Origin: Cinclus cinclus
Lineage: Eukaryota; Chordata; Aves; Passeriformes; Cinclidae
Direction of reading: 5' to 3'
DNA length: 64,000 bases
NCBI RefSeq assembly: GCF_963662255.1
Contig: NC_085049.1
Location: 26,630,142-26,694,141, forward strand
Made by a program: the position numbers and the translations under genes. The notes beneath the pieces are model-generated. The model did not search any database. It saw only the letters and a list, made by a program, of their open reading frames with translations, and was not told the DNA's origin. This document shows positions 1 to 27,430 of the stretch, one piece after another; within the stretch, counting starts at the first letter, position 1, and each line of letters starts with the position of its first letter.

Positions 1-3000
1 CAGGTAATAATGGTGATTGTTTGCTTTGGATGCTTACCACAAGGACAGGGCTTTATAGTAAAAAGAGCTCAGAGATAATGGCCTGCATAGGAGACAGAAT
101 TGCTGTGCTTCTTGATCTGGCTGTGGAACAACAGCTGCAGTAAAAAATTACCAGTTTTGATCAATTAAAAGCGTGGTGTTAATTGCCATGTATCCTTGGG
201 CAGATTGGATGCTAGGATCTCCATGATAAAGTATTTGCAACTCACTTGAAAATGGTTGGTGAAATGCTTCATAGCTTTCTGCAACCTCTTAAATGGGACA
301 TTTTCACTCTGATAAGAAGGAAAATTAGTGGTTGTGAAATGTGTGTGCCAGCCTGTCTCACCTCCTATCACTGGGAGCTAATTCATACACAGGGAGAAAT
401 GTATTCTGGTACATTACAGTGAATGAAGCAAAAATTTGTGCCTGTTTTAATTTTTCTCTGTTTAAACACACCAGTGCATATTTTCCCTATCTAGAGAAAA
501 TGTTACAGGATAGCTTCTGGAATGGGTTATTTGAAATACATAGCTCAGTACCTCAAAGTTTGAAATTGTGTTTAAGCTTTCAAAGTTGTGCTGTTTTGAA
601 GGTTTATAATGAGCAGGCCAGCTCTGCCTTTTAAATATAAGAAAAATACTGGTGTTGTCTGAAATCTCGTGTGGATCGTTACATTTCACAACCTCAGACT
701 CTATAAAAGGAGAAATGGCACCATAACTTACCCCAGGTTTTTATGTTCCCAGCACTGAAGCTCCTCATCTCATGACTTCATTTATATGTTTATCCAGCAA
801 GGCACTTCCACGCTCACTTGAAGGAATCACAAGGGTTTAAATCTGGGCTTAAAATGGAGACTTGGGAAGTGTGTAGGTAGTAATTTTCAGGGAGACACAA
901 GCAAGAGGAGCTGGTGCCCCGAGGTGGCACAAATTTAGTGAGGGCTTGAGCCCAAAGAGAGATGTGTTGACTAGAGGTTGTTTTATGTGCCAATGTGTCT
1001 TCTATGTTTCTTGCATGGCCAAATAACATATTGCTTTCAGGTTTTGTGACTAGACATGTACAGAAAACTGACTTAACACCAACAGAGCATCTCTTTCAAT
1101 GACTAAGATATGAAGTCTTACAACAACAACCCCAAACACTCTAAAATCACACAAAACTTGCTGAGAGGAACAAGCCAAATGGGATTTTACTTTTTCCTGC
1201 AAAAGGACCTTTGGAGGCTATTGGTCTCTGATGGTTGTTCATAATTACCTGGGTTTCTCTTAGGCTAGAAGTGTGTTTAAGCACTGCAGAAAGTGCTGTG
1301 CAGGTTCCATCTTAAAATTTGTCACTGTGTAAACAATTTAGGAGCACAGAAACTTAAATGCCAGTGTTCCTGGAGGACTTGAGGGATTTTGCTATTCAAC
1401 CAGCTGAGTGATTTGAAGGACATTAAATGCATTTTAAAATGTAAAGTAATAAAATGAAAATACAGTTCCTTATAGAATGCACCTGAAAATCCCAGAAGTG
1501 TGTCTTTTGTTCATGGAATCATAGACTCGTTTGGGTTGGAGGGGACCTTAAAGATCATCTTGTTCCCATGGGCAGGGACACCTTCTACTAGACCAGGGTG
1601 CTCAGAGCCCTGTCCAGCCTGTCCTTGGCCATTTCCAGGGATGGGGCAGCCACAAATTCAATCCATGTGTTTTTTAAGAATGACACCAAATTAACTGGTT
1701 ATTAATCAACCGAATAGGTTGATGCCAAGGATTTGCCAGTGTTCACAGCATGTCACATGCAGCAGCATTAATTTCTCCTCCTTTTACAAGTTCTTGTCTA
1801 CTAGATCCTATTCTTATCTTGTAAATTCTGAGACCTCGAGGACAGAAACACTATCTTCCTCCTCCTGGTAACTGGCCTTGTGTGTGCCCACTTGTGGGTA
1901 AGCAATAATTCAGTGCCAGCAAGGGCAGACTGTGATTTGGAGTGGCAGGCAAAAATAAAAAATTGTGTTTAAATGCTCCAGTTCAGGCTTGGGCAGAATC
2001 CCACTTGTCTGGGTAGGGTTGGTAATGGTGCTCCCTGTGTTGGTGCAGTTGTGATGCTGATCAGAGAACAATGGCTGTGGAGTGGGTTTTAGGCAGTATG
2101 AGGAGATAAGGCTAAATTTGCCTTGACTGGTAAATAATTAGGAGCGTTCAGTGGTGTCACTACTGTTTGCCACTTGCTACCGTTTCTTTTGTTGCCAAAC
2201 AGCAGTATACTCCTTTTCCCTGCAGATAATCAAGCTAAATAATTTGGGGTAAGATAGAGAAGATAGTTTAGTGTTTGTTGGTATATTTCATAACTACACA
2301 GTTACTGAATAATTCTAAATATTTCCTGTGATTAACAGAATGAAACTCCACACTTCTAAAATTCTCATGAAGACATGGTGTGGTGCAGCAGAGGAAAAGC
2401 CACACTAATTACTTAATCACAGCTGCCTTTACAGTGTTAATTTTGCTGCTGTATTTTGGTGGAATAAACCTAATGATTCAACAAAGAACCTGGCTGGAAA
2501 ACGTCGAGTTTCAGGGCTTTAGTGTTTTATTACTTAAATCTGAGCACAGCAGATGGTAAGGCAGGGGGAGGACTGAAAATGAGTGTTTGGGTGGCTGCAG
2601 TTGTTCAGATAGCGATGCTTTATGTGTGTTTCACAGTCCAGTGCTTTATTTGAAGGAGATGTCCGAGCAAGGATTTATAGCCAAGCAATTTTAAGTGTTT
2701 TATTTTAAATTAAATGGGTAGCAACCATTGTAAATCTGGTCTGAGCAGTTGGGGCAGTGCCCTCTACCGGCCGAGGTTGAGTAAATCTTACTTGTGATCA
2801 CTTGCATTTCTTTAATTTTTAGATCTTTTACAATTTCAGGACATTTCAGCCTTAATTTAAACGTCCCAGTGCAAGAGCGGCTTTCCTAGCTGCTTGTCAG
2901 AGGTTTTGAAATTGGATTAGCCAAATCCCTTGACTGATTTAGGAATACTGATATTTAAATCCATGTTCTTAAATGACCTGTGCCCTCGTGAAACAAGCAC

Positions 3001-5374
3001 CAATATTTAGTAATAGCTTAGTCTCAGCAGCTGTGATATTTTAGCATTAAATCTTTGGTATAATGGAGTTTTGTGGAGTCATAATTACTTGCCTGGATGG
3101 GATTTATTAAGCACTGGGTTTTCTTTTTTTTTAGCTAAATTCTGTATGTAGTTTAAAGCTGAGATTTCATATCACATTTTCTTATCAGTGCTTGTGAGCA
3201 GATGGAATTTAACATAACTCCTTTAACATAATTCTTTCTGTTTTTTATGGCTTGCAAAAGGCCAATAAAATCAGGTTAAGTGATCAGTGAAATTTTTAAA
3301 AGTTGCATACTATATACTGGGGAAAAACTGGAATTTCACATTTGAAGCTGGGTAGGAATGAGGAGTTAATCTTCTAGCATTATTCTTGCATTGTTTCTCG
3401 TTTCCATTTTGTTTTTATTTAATAGTGTCAAATATGATTTCAGATTTAATGTTTTGGAGAGAGGAGGGGGGAAAAGGCTAAAAATCAAAATATTTATTAT
3501 TTCATTTGTCTGGAAATCATAAGCTTCAATTTTATCTCCTGCATCTTTCTTTTCATTCTGCTTCAAGTCCCCTGGCTAGGCAGTCACAAAGATTTTTCTC
3601 CCTAGAAGTGGCAAAGCAACTTAGCACCTCAAAATAGTAAATTTTGTATCTGTGCTGTGCTTTATGCTGGTGCGTCTTGGCTGCTGCTTCTAACATGGGA
3701 AGCAGTTCTTAAAAGTGATTTTCTTTTCTCTAAAAATTATGTTCTTTGATGAAAATCACTTAAAGCTTTTGTTTACAGCTCTGTTAAGGGGAATTTTTTT
3801 CCCTTTGAAGTCTTTAAGATGGAAAGGAATAGTACAGGCTTTTCAAGAACTGTTTTTCATATTTTTGAGCTAGCAGTCAAATTTCAAGAAGAGAAAATGC
3901 AAAATTGTGAACATGTCTGGTATAATGATTGAAGTTCTGCTAGGACTGTGATAAAGGTATCCTAAGACATGGGGGATCTGCTCTTGAATAGAAGTGTTGG
4001 AATGAAGATGCATCCTTAGGTTTTGGGGGGTTATTGTAATTGTTTTTTCTCTTTAAGCACCAAGATAGAATATTAACTTTATTTTAGAACATGTTGAAGC
4101 TTGTGTGTTTCTCAGCTGTATCAATATTTAAATATGGCTTATAAGTTTCTGAAGTAACTTACCCACTTCTTACCTGAACACTGAATTTGCACTTCTGTGA
4201 AACAAATAGTCCCAAAATCATGTTGGAGGCAAGCTTTTATTTTTAAGGTAAACAATAAGTATTGTTTTATCTGCTGTCATGAGCCTGGATGACATTTAAC
4301 AGTAAATGTGAGATTACAGAGTTGACTTAGTTTAAAATAGTGGTTTTTTACAATTCTTTCCTGCTTGTTTCTTAGCATGAGCAACAGGAAAGAAGAGAGT
4401 CTTTTGTAAAATTACAAATTGATAGAAAGTGCCTAGGAGCAGTTGTCCCGTGCCCAAAAATGGGTATAAAGGGAGAAAGGTTGTTCTGAATTCACCTTGC
4501 AGCTGGCTAGAATTGCAATTTTAATTCTTTAATTCCCTTCCCAGTAGCTTAGGTTTGCTCCTGTGTAGTGTTAGAACAACAGCAATGATTTGTTCATCTC
4601 TGGCTGAGGAATCTGAAAGGTGATAGCAGGAGTTTGTCTTCATAGCTGTTATTTGTTACAAGAGCTGCTTACTGGGAATAAATTCATGGTGCTGGTTGAT
4701 GACACCTTTTCCAAACTCATTGCCATGGCTTTATTTCAAACACAGAGGTGTTTATAGGAGTTACTGGGCATGTAATGCTCACCTTCTTACTGCTAAAGCT
4801 GAGTACTTGTAGAGGCCTGGCACCAAAACAAGGATGTAATAAAATCTAGCTGGTGGGACTTTGTGCACATTTTAGCCACTTGAGTCAGTGACCTGAAAGC
4901 TTTGATTTGATAGCATTGAAATAATTTGTTCTGACATCTCTGTGAACCAGCCCATCAGGGTTTTAACATGGCTCTGTTGGTCTGTCCCAGCTGAATAGCT
5001 TGAATTTCAAATATATCAGCTCAACTTTGATAACTTAATAAAATATATTATTATACACACTTGCTTTGGCATACAAAACAGATTTCCTGTCCCAAACACT
5101 AAAGGCTTTTTATTCTTCACTTCCTTTTCAGTGGCAAAGATTTTTGGAGTTGTCTTACTTGTGTGTTCTTTCTGGTTTATTTTTTTGTACATTATTGTAG
5201 CATAGAATGAGGGACAAATTGTAGTTGAAAAAACAAAATTAGTAGATTGAGCAAGCTTGAAGTCAAACCTTTTCAGTCTCTCTTATTGTTGGTAAGTAAT
5301 TTGATTATCTCCAGATTTACTGATGTTCAAAACCTTACCTGTTTGTGGTTAACCAAGGTGTATTTTTTTCCTAG
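1..5374 (+). other. KRAS: KRAS intron 2 (partial, 3' part)
   Basis: AT-rich intronic sequence upstream of KRAS exon 3. It holds one CR1 fragment (about 1515-1675) and no exon I can recognise. The coding exon carrying the start codon and P-loop (residues 1-37) is not present, so it lies left of the window. The segment ends in a T-rich acceptor with TAG at 5372-5374. Confidence 0.8.
1515..1675 (-). mobile_element. CR1 LINE 3' fragment
   Basis: Reads as the reverse complement of the CR1 3' end: an 'aatcatagactcg' terminus, 'gggttgga', 'accttaaagatcatc', then a 'gggcagggacacc' block. CR1 is the dominant avian LINE, and 5'-truncated 3' fragments like this are typical. Confidence 0.85.
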
Positions 5375-19808
<14,434 letters not shown>

Positions 19809-20820
19809 ATACGGTTTATCCTTATTCTTAAGAAGTACTGAAGTAATTTTGTACATTACACTAAATTATTAGCATTTGTTTTAGCATTACTTTACTTTCT
19901 GCTTCATGATCCTGTTAGCTTTACCTGAATGCTTGTTTTAAATGACAGTGGAAACTTCATTCCTCTTAAAGTGCCAGTATTCCTTGACTGTTGGTTCTTG
20001 AACTAGCAATGCCTGTGAAAAAAAAAAAAGCAAAAAAAAACAAACACCCCAAAACAAACAAAAAAATACCCACAAAAAACCCAAGAACTGTCTTAGGACT
20101 CTTTGGTGCATGCACGGTTGCTAACTTCCTATTTTTCTTACTGATTGTGAACTTCTGTTCTGTGTGCAAAGCAAACAAATGATGCTCTACACATTTTAAC
20201 ATCCCCTATAAATTTTTGGGCTTATAAATTTGGTTGGGAAAAAGGACTAGTTAGCAGAAGAAACTTTCATTTCAGCCTTTACTTTATTTTAGACTGATTG
20301 CAATAGAGAGAGACCAGAAGCCTTTATAGTCTTCCTGTAGATTTTGCTTCTAGGCATCTAGTCTTGTAGCATTTCAGATCAACTGTAATGAATGTAAAGA
20401 GAAAACTTTCAAAAAAAAAAATTCACTGCAATTTGTCACAGTCGCTCCTTAAATACTCTATTTTTTCTATAAAAATTTTAAAAAAAGAAAAAAATCTAAA
20501 AATACAACAATGCACACCTGGCAATGGAAAAAGTAAAAGTTCTAATTAGGTTGATTTGCTATTGTTAATGCATTGTTTTAAGAGCTTCACTGACTTTTTG
20601 TGTCTGAAGAGCAAGGTGAAATCCCTCTGTGTTAAAGCTTTGAGTAACTTTGTTCAGTAGGGTCAGGATTTCACCCTGAGTGTCCCTAGGAAATACTAGA
20701 ATGCCTTAACAGAGAAACTGATTCAAATTCTTAGGTTAATTCATACATGGACCCAGAATTTACCATAAGAATTAAATGAAAATCAATCCTAAATTACATA
20801 GTGGAGTAAAACCATTCTTT

Positions 20821-20839
20821 CCCCCCCCCTCCCCCCCCC
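20821..20839 (+). repeat. Interrupted C homopolymer (C9-T-C9) in KRAS 3' UTR
   Basis: Nine C, one T, nine C. It is length-unstable and a possible poly(C)-binding-protein or G-rich antisense structure site. It is also a likely sequencing problem spot. Confidence 0.9.
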
Positions 20840-23211
20840 AAGAGTGGCATTAAATATTTCCAGATGCCTATTTTGTGCAAAATAGGGGAGAAATTCTAAA
20901 TTCTAGCAACATCAGATGAGAGAATGAAAGAGTTGAATTTAGCTGCTTCATGCAAATAATTCAGAAATCCACTATGCCATGGAAGTGGTATGGAATTTGC
21001 ACAATCTGTCAGCATAGAACATGATTTCCAGAGTCAGTGTTGTTTGTGTGATGTCTGTGAAGTACTGATGCAATGATTGGTGAGTGGCATTCCAGTGTCT
21101 AGACTGTCATGAAGCTACACCAAGAGTTTAATGTTGTCTTTCTCTGTGATTAAGTTCTCTTGTGATTTTTGTTCTTTTCTCCCCCCACTTTTTTTTTCTA
21201 ATTGGAATGAATGCAGGATTTTTGCAGGAGCTTTCACTTTTTGGTATTGCAGTAGCCTAGTTATCCACTGAAGTAGGAGCCAGTAATTCCAATGTTTCCA
21301 GTTCCTGGTGTCTCCCTGTAAATGTGGAGTTTTTTTCAGGAAAGCTTTGGTCCCTTAAGGTGCTCTTCTTCACAGGAGCTAACTCAGCTGCAGAGTGACA
21401 CTGGGAGGTGTGACTCTGGTGTACCCAAAAAAATAAAACACAAGACATTGAAGTAGGATTGTTGGGGACACTGGAAAACTTGGAATAGGGAATAACAGAA
21501 TTGCCCTAACCTAAGGTTATTGCGTGGAAATTTTACATAGGTATGTAAAAATTGCACTGTGTAACTTGGACTATTTCTGTGAAAAGCATTATTTTACTTC
21601 TACAAAAAAATCCCAGAGTGACTGTTGTAGATAGGGACCTGCAAAGCTGGCAGGGAACACAAGAGTGTGTGGATTGTTCCATATTGTTTAATTTCATTGT
21701 GGCTGGGAGAAATCAGGCCTTTCCCTGCTGTGCCCCCATTCCCACCCCTTCACCAAAACCCAGACCCCTCCACTCCTCTCAGCTTCAGTGTGAAATGTAA
21801 GTTATGAAATAATCTGAAAAACAGTAACAGGAGAACAGAGAACCTAACTTTATACTGTAAGGACCAATAAGGAGTAAGAACAGATTCTTAATGTCACAAA
21901 ATATTTCAGAGCTTCCAAGGTTAAAATGTGTTGGAGAGTTACTTGCACATTTTTATACACTCTTGATAATACAAGAACATAGCAAAAGTGGGTTGTAAGC
22001 CTTGAGCAGATGGAAATAATTTTAAGGTTACTTTAATTTTGGTAACTGAGTCACACTGCATGTCAAATTAGGGCTGGTCTAAAATTCTGATGTTAACTAA
22101 AACCTGTTAGGAGAATTTGTAGCTGAAATGTCTTACTCATCAAAAGTGGATTTCTATAGCTCCACTATAAAGCTATATATGAACCAATGTTGGGGTTTTT
22201 CAGCAAAAGTGAACTGTAGCTGCCAGTCTAATTAAATTAGTACAAAATCCATTTAGATTAGCCCTTATTTACTTGAAAAAAAATCCAACCCAACCCCATC
22301 CTTGCCACTGTTGTGCAGTTTTGTCTTCCTGTTTGTTGAGATTTAGTGAAGCACGTTGGATTGCAGCTTGCACAAGTTGCTCCATCATCACTGCCCTGCC
22401 CTGTCCGAGATGCTTCCACAGAACATCCCTGGGTGCTGTGTGTCCTGAGAGCAGTTCCTGAGCGAGCCTGGGAGTCACTTCCCATGGCACCACGTCAAAC
22501 TGCCATGTGTCAGGGAGTAACACCTTCTTACAGTAGCTTTATGTAACTCTGCTAAATACCTGGATCCTTGGTTTGCCCCAGAAGGAATTATTCTGACCAG
22601 TTTCAGTGCCCTGAAAATTTTTTGCTACTTTTTTGCTGTGTGGGCTTTGTTACAGTAACAGGATAATGGGTAAATACTGATACACACAATCTTCTGCTCT
22701 TGTCTAGACGATGAAGCAATACAATTATTATCTTCAAAGACCATCAAACTGTAAAACAAATCATTGTGTCTCAAGTTTACATAAAGCTACATAGATGGTA
22801 AATCTTTCCTAACATTTCTTTATTCCACTGTCTTGTGTTTTCATGTTGAAAATACTTCTGCTTTTTCCCCTTGAGTGCCAACTTCTTACTAGAATGACTT
22901 CTTAATGTAATATGTTTACCTGGAATGTATTTTAACTATTTTTGTATAGTGTAAACTGAAACATGCACATTTTGTACATTGTGCTTTATTTGATGTGGAA
23001 CATATGCAGTGTGATCCAGTTTTTCCATAATTTGGTTGTGTGGCCTAGGAATGTTGGTCATGCCAGACATTAAGTTAAAAAAAAAAAAGGAAAAAAAAAA
23101 GACCACTGTTTGTTTTAAAATTTTTAATGTTTTTAGGAGTATGTGCTGTGAGGTGATCTGGAATTTGTCATTTTTTTTGTCAAACTGTACTGCTCCTATT
23201 TATTGTAATGT

Positions 23212-23217
23212 AATAAA
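23212..23217 (+). terminator. KRAS: Distal polyadenylation signal of KRAS (AATAAA)
   Basis: AATAAA in a conserved context, followed by a U/GU-rich stretch ('ttattgtgagtgtctgt') suited to cleavage-factor binding. It marks the KRAS 3' end. Confidence 0.85.
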
Positions 23218-23230
23218 AAATAGTTATTGT

Positions 23231-25018
23231 GAGTGTCTGTCCCAGTTTCCTTTTCCTCTGCAAGAATTTCAGGTAACAGAGCATCCCATGAATTCCATGT
23301 GCTTAGCAGTTCTCTCCATTCTTTCTTGTACTTCTGCTGGTGCTGCCTGTCCTAGAGCTGCTGTCATTGCTCCCTTTGGTGTCCCTGTCTGAGAGGGGCA
23401 GCTGCTCAGAGCAGGTAGAAGTGCAGAGGAGCTCAATTGATGTGGAAGGAGTTTTTCACATCAGTATGGTGGCAGAAACTGGAGCACACCTGTTTCATCA
23501 CAAGGTAATGTACTCTGCCATCACTTTTTAAATTCTGTCCTAGAATTCTGTGAGGATGGTGCTGCATCCCCTGTCCTCCTCAGGCCAGCTGTATTCAGCA
23601 CCTGGGCTGAGGTCCTCTGGAGCTCTTTAGGAAGAGTTCCCAGGAAGTGGGGCTATCTGAAGAGCTCCTGCCTTGTAACCAACAACCTTGGAAACTCATT
23701 TTGCCTGCCTGAAGAACACCCCCAGTGGAAGAGCATTTTTGCTTTTGAAATTTCAAAGGAAGTTACCAACCTGGATTGTGGTCAGGATGGAAAATAGCTG
23801 TGACTAAACCCACCTCTCTTGTGACCCTATAAAGAGTGGGCCTAAGTGAGGTCCTCACAGCTCTCCTGGACTGCAGTGGGCAGTGACCAGAAATCCTCTC
23901 TGTGTGGTTCCTCAGAGCCAGTGACCTCGTTTGCTGTATTTGGAGGACCAGCAGTGACAACAGAGCGTGGAACAATGCCCCCTTCCTTGAGGCTGGACCC
24001 TTCAGCCACTGACAAGATGCAAAGGTATCCAAGGTGAGAATGCTTCAGTGAATTCCAAGGGAATTTTATACCTTGTACATACTCCTTCAGGACTTTTTGC
24101 GAGTGTGGGTGTGCTATAGAAAATGTACAATGGATAGTGCTCTCAGAGATTCTAAGTACTGTAGATTTGCAAGTAACTCAGGCCTATGAGTGAGTTGCTG
24201 TTGTGCTTATAGGAAATTCTGTGTGAATCTTCAGTTAAATGGTTTTAAACTAAACTGTGAGCTAAGTGCTGCTAAGTTTAAGTGCTGTTAAACCTTCAGG
24301 CATAAAACAGTGGTCAGATCTGGGGCGGGGTCACTCTGAATTTTGATTTAATGGGAGAATCTATTCCTTTTATCCGTACCCTTTTCCATCCTTACCCTTC
24401 TTGCATCCCCAGCATCCTCAGAGATAAGTTTTGGTTGATTTTGATTTTAGATTGATGGATTGTACATTTTAGTTTGCTTTTTCTCTATGTGCTTTAACCC
24501 CCTAGTAAATTGTTCAATGACTTCATCATGATCACTTTCACATTAAACCTGGTTTTGCTGATGCCTTTCCTGGCAATTCTTTGAGTGAACTTAAAACACT
24601 CCTTGGTGCCAGTGTGAAGACTCACTACTGCAAACAGCTCTACTGCAATGATTCCTTACCTGTATTTCAGAGATTATTTCTCTCTCCAATGTCATTTAGT
24701 TGATGGAAACACCTAACAGAGTATCAGCTCTGACACAGGTTTGAGTTGAGCCAAGGCCTACGGAGACAGTCTGGAGCATATAGCCATGGCTAGCCAAATT
24801 TCTCTTCCAGGGGCAAAGATCAAGTTTTCTATTCCTGCTGCAGCAGTTACACAACAGCAGAAATCAGCAGTAGCAGGAATTGTCTTCAGGGCCCAAGTGC
24901 TTAAAGCACTATTGTTCAAACAGCCCCCCCTTTCCTGACCCTGCAGTTGTCTCCCTGACACAGCTCGTCTTTCCTGACAAGGTCGTGCCTCTAGTTAAAA
25001 GCTTCAAGAATTTACTTC
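23231..25018. other. Intergenic spacer between convergent KRAS and ETFRF1
   Basis: 1.8 kb of sequence without a recognisable gene or repeat. Open frames here are short and lack family signatures. The genes on either side are transcribed toward it. Confidence 0.7.
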
Positions 25019-25540
25019 CATAGAATCACAGAATAGTCAGGGTTGGAAAAGACCTCTGGCAACCATTTAATCCAACCCCCCTGCCCAGGCAGGTCACCTG
25101 GAGCAGGTGACACAGGAACAAGTCCAGGTGGGTTTGTACTATCCACAGAGAGTGACACTCCACACCCTCCCTGGGCAGCTCTGTTCCAGGGCTCTGCCAC
25201 CCTCAGTGTACAGAAAATCTTTCTCATGCTGAGGTGGAACTTCCTGCATTATTTTTATTGCCAGTGCTCCTTGTCCTGTTGCTGGGCACCACTGAAGAGC
25301 CTGGCACTGTCCTCTTGGCACCCATCCTTGAGATATTTATATGCATTGATGAGATCCCCTCTGTGTTTTTTCTTTAAACTAAACAGGCCCAGCTCCTGCA
25401 GTTTCTCCTCACAGGAGGTGCTCCAGACCCCTCATGCTTATGGCCTCTGCTTGAATCTCTCCAGTAGCTCCTTGTCTTCCCTGAACTAAGGAGACCAGAA
25501 CTGAAAACAGCACTCCCTCTCCAGGGCTGGGAACCTCAGT
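25019..25540 (-). mobile_element. CR1 LINE 3' fragment (about 520 bp)
   Basis: Reverse-orientation CR1: begins 'tagaatcacagaatagtcag', 'ggttggaaaagacc', 'ccaaccccc', then 'ccctcagtgtacagaaaatc' and 'gatgagatcccctctgtg', ending near 'tccagggctgggaacctc'. An open frame across it is a by-product. Confidence 0.92.
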
Positions 25541-25960
25541 TTTGAGAGGGTGCTCATTTCCAGTGGAAACTGATCGTTCAATGTGGAGGGTTTTTAAAAT
25601 CAGATTAATCTTTCAGGCAACAAGCACAGCACCTTGAACTGACACCCAAACACACAGCTGCGGGGTAAGAGGAGTTTCTGTTCAACATATACATTGAAGT
25701 GAAACAGAACAGGGCTGTGCAACCACTCCTTCCTGCAAAATTGTTTCATAATTGAAGTTTTAGTTTGAGGAGATCAAAAGCAGCAGAGGAAAACCTATCA
25801 CCCATAATCTGCACACCCCAAACCGTTCAAGTGACGCCTGGTGGGGAATCAGCTCCCTGATTTGTGCTCTAGAGGGGTTGAAAGGATTTACATTTCACTT
25901 CTTTTGCAGTTAGAGCTCTTTTATTGTTACCTTTCCTGGGGTGTGTGGTTACAGGCACAG

Positions 25961-26324
25961 TCAGGGCTTGTCGTCGCTGTAGTAGCGCTGTTTCATGGCT
26001 CGGTATTTCCTCAGGAAGTACAAAGCCTCCAGCTCCTTTATAACAAATTCTCCCCGGGCAATCAGTTGCTTAATTTTTTCAGGGTCTGTCTCATCTTTGT
26101 TTTTTAGAAAAGCTGCTTTCAAACGGCTTCTGAAGTAGTCTGCTCCTTTGGGATACTCCCTTCCAAGGTACAGCAGCTTGGAGAGAAAAGAATAAAGTGT
26201 TTTTAATTAACTGAGTGCAGAGTGAAAGGGGGTTCATTTTCTGGTTAAGGAAAGTGCTGGTGGCATTTAAGGCACTTACATTTTTGTATAGTTTTATCAC
26301 TTCACCTCTTAAAGAATTGGCCAT
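25961..26324 (-). CDS. ETFRF1: Electron transfer flavoprotein regulatory factor 1 (LYRM5)
   Basis: Small mitochondrial LYR-family protein that binds electron transfer flavoprotein and promotes loss of its FAD. Two coding exons are read on the minus strand: 26324-26280 ([15 protein letters not shown], then a GTAAGT donor) and 26176-25961 ([15 protein letters not shown] to RYYSDDKP and TGA). The acceptor is 'tctctccaag'. The joined product is 86 aa, near the roughly 90 aa of human. The LYR-type motif is LYKN, followed by the Leu/Tyr helix and the conserved GADYF and [18 protein letters not shown] blocks. The ATG has a good Kozak context (GAGAATGG). A noncoding first exon in the CpG island at 27.3 kb probably precedes it, with a GTGAGA donor at 27322. 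Convergent with KRAS and divergent from DNAI7, as in other vertebrates. Confidence 0.95.
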
Positions 26325-26699
26325 TCTCACATTTCAGTGAACTCTGTCCTTGTGTGATTTTTTTGGTTTGTTTGGGTTTTGTTACCTGAAGGATAATCAA
26401 TTTGAAGTTAGCCTTCTCTGGGAGTCAGTAAACCACCTCAGCCTTCCTAAAACGTCTGTGTCCCACTGAGCCCCATTTGCTCTAATTCTGGTTCTAATCT
26501 GTCTCTTATTTTTCTTTCTTTCTTTTTATTCCATTTAACTTCTCACTGTCTTCTCCCCTTCTCCCTCAAACAGAAAACAAGAAATTTCTAATAACTTTCA
26601 ACAACTGGGACAATTTGTGCTCTTCACTGGCTGCTTTCTCACACCCTTACAATTCTGTACCTGCTGGCCTGGCTGCTTCTGTGGTGTGCTAAAAAACTG

Positions 26700-26890
26700 T
26701 AGCTTCATATATACACATATAAAGTGGTAAAGATAAAAAATAGAATACACATTCAACTATTTTGTATATTCATACAGCACTGTTTATAGTACCATATTTT
26801 GATGTGTTTATTTTTATCTCCTATATATTTATGTATTACATATTCCTATATTGTATATATAGATATATCCATTTTATATATACACACGCA
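26700..26890. repeat. TA-rich low-complexity stretch
   Basis: AT-rich sequence with many TATA/TATATA runs in the likely 5' UTR intron of ETFRF1. No gene is seen. Confidence 0.6.
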
Positions 26891-27020
26891 TATTTCTGCA
26901 ATTGTCACATTCATAAATTTTGCTTTTTTAAAGACTCTTCAGGTGCATTACAAATTGAGTCCAGTGTGCACCGGCAAAACGTTAAAGTGACAAAGTAACT
27001 GATTTTTACTTCTGTAAACA

Positions 27021-27172
27021 CAAAATCACCGAACGGTCTGGGTTGGAAAGGACCTTAAAGATCATTTCGTCCCAACCCCCTGACGTGGGCAGGGACATCT
27101 CCCACTATCCCAGGTTGTTACTGGCCCCGTCCAGCCTGGCCTTGGACACTGCCAGGGACGGGGCAGCCAAAA
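27021..27172 (-). mobile_element. CR1 LINE 3' fragment abutting the CpG promoter
   Basis: Reverse-orientation CR1 end: 'aaaatcaccgaacggtctgg', 'ggttggaaaggaccttaaag', 'gggcagggacatctccc', 'ccagcctggccttggacac', 'cagggacggggcagcc'. GC-rich promoter sequence starts immediately after it. Confidence 0.92.
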
Positions 27173-27350
27173 CCAAATCGCAAGCGACTGGAATCCAATC
27201 CAGGTCCCGCTGCGGGGCCTCCTCGGGCCGCCGCCTCCCCCTGGCTCTGCCTGCCACCCCGCTCCCCGCGGAGCCATCCCCGGTTCCCCGCGGATCCCGG
27301 CAAGGCCGGACCGCCATCTCACCCGCTCCTCCCGGAACCGTCGCGACGCC

Positions 27351-27382
27351 GCTTTACGGCAGCGCCGCTTTACGGCAGCGCC
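27351..27382. repeat. Perfect 16-bp tandem duplication in the shared promoter
   Basis: The unit gctttacggcagcgcc occurs twice head to tail, exactly between the presumed divergent start sites. It might double a transcription-factor site. I cannot name the factor. Confidence 0.9.
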
Positions 27383-27430
27383 GGCAGTGAGCTGCGCCTG
27401 CGCGGCCGCCGGGGCCTGCGGGGAGCCCCG

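Larger units (their letters stand above)
19809..23230 (+). other. KRAS: KRAS 3' UTR
   Basis: About 3.4 kb of AT-rich sequence after the 4B stop. The distal end reads 'tgctcctatttattgtaatg' followed by AATAAA, which I recognise as the conserved end of vertebrate KRAS transcripts. Inside it are A-rich stretches near 20019-20080 and 20408-20490, an interrupted C run (20821-20839) and an A-rich stretch near 23076-23100. I did not find an obvious let-7 seed match by eye. Confidence 0.85.

Noticed and set aside
25043..25489. 148-codon plus-strand frame
   Set aside because: Entirely inside a reverse-oriented CR1 fragment.
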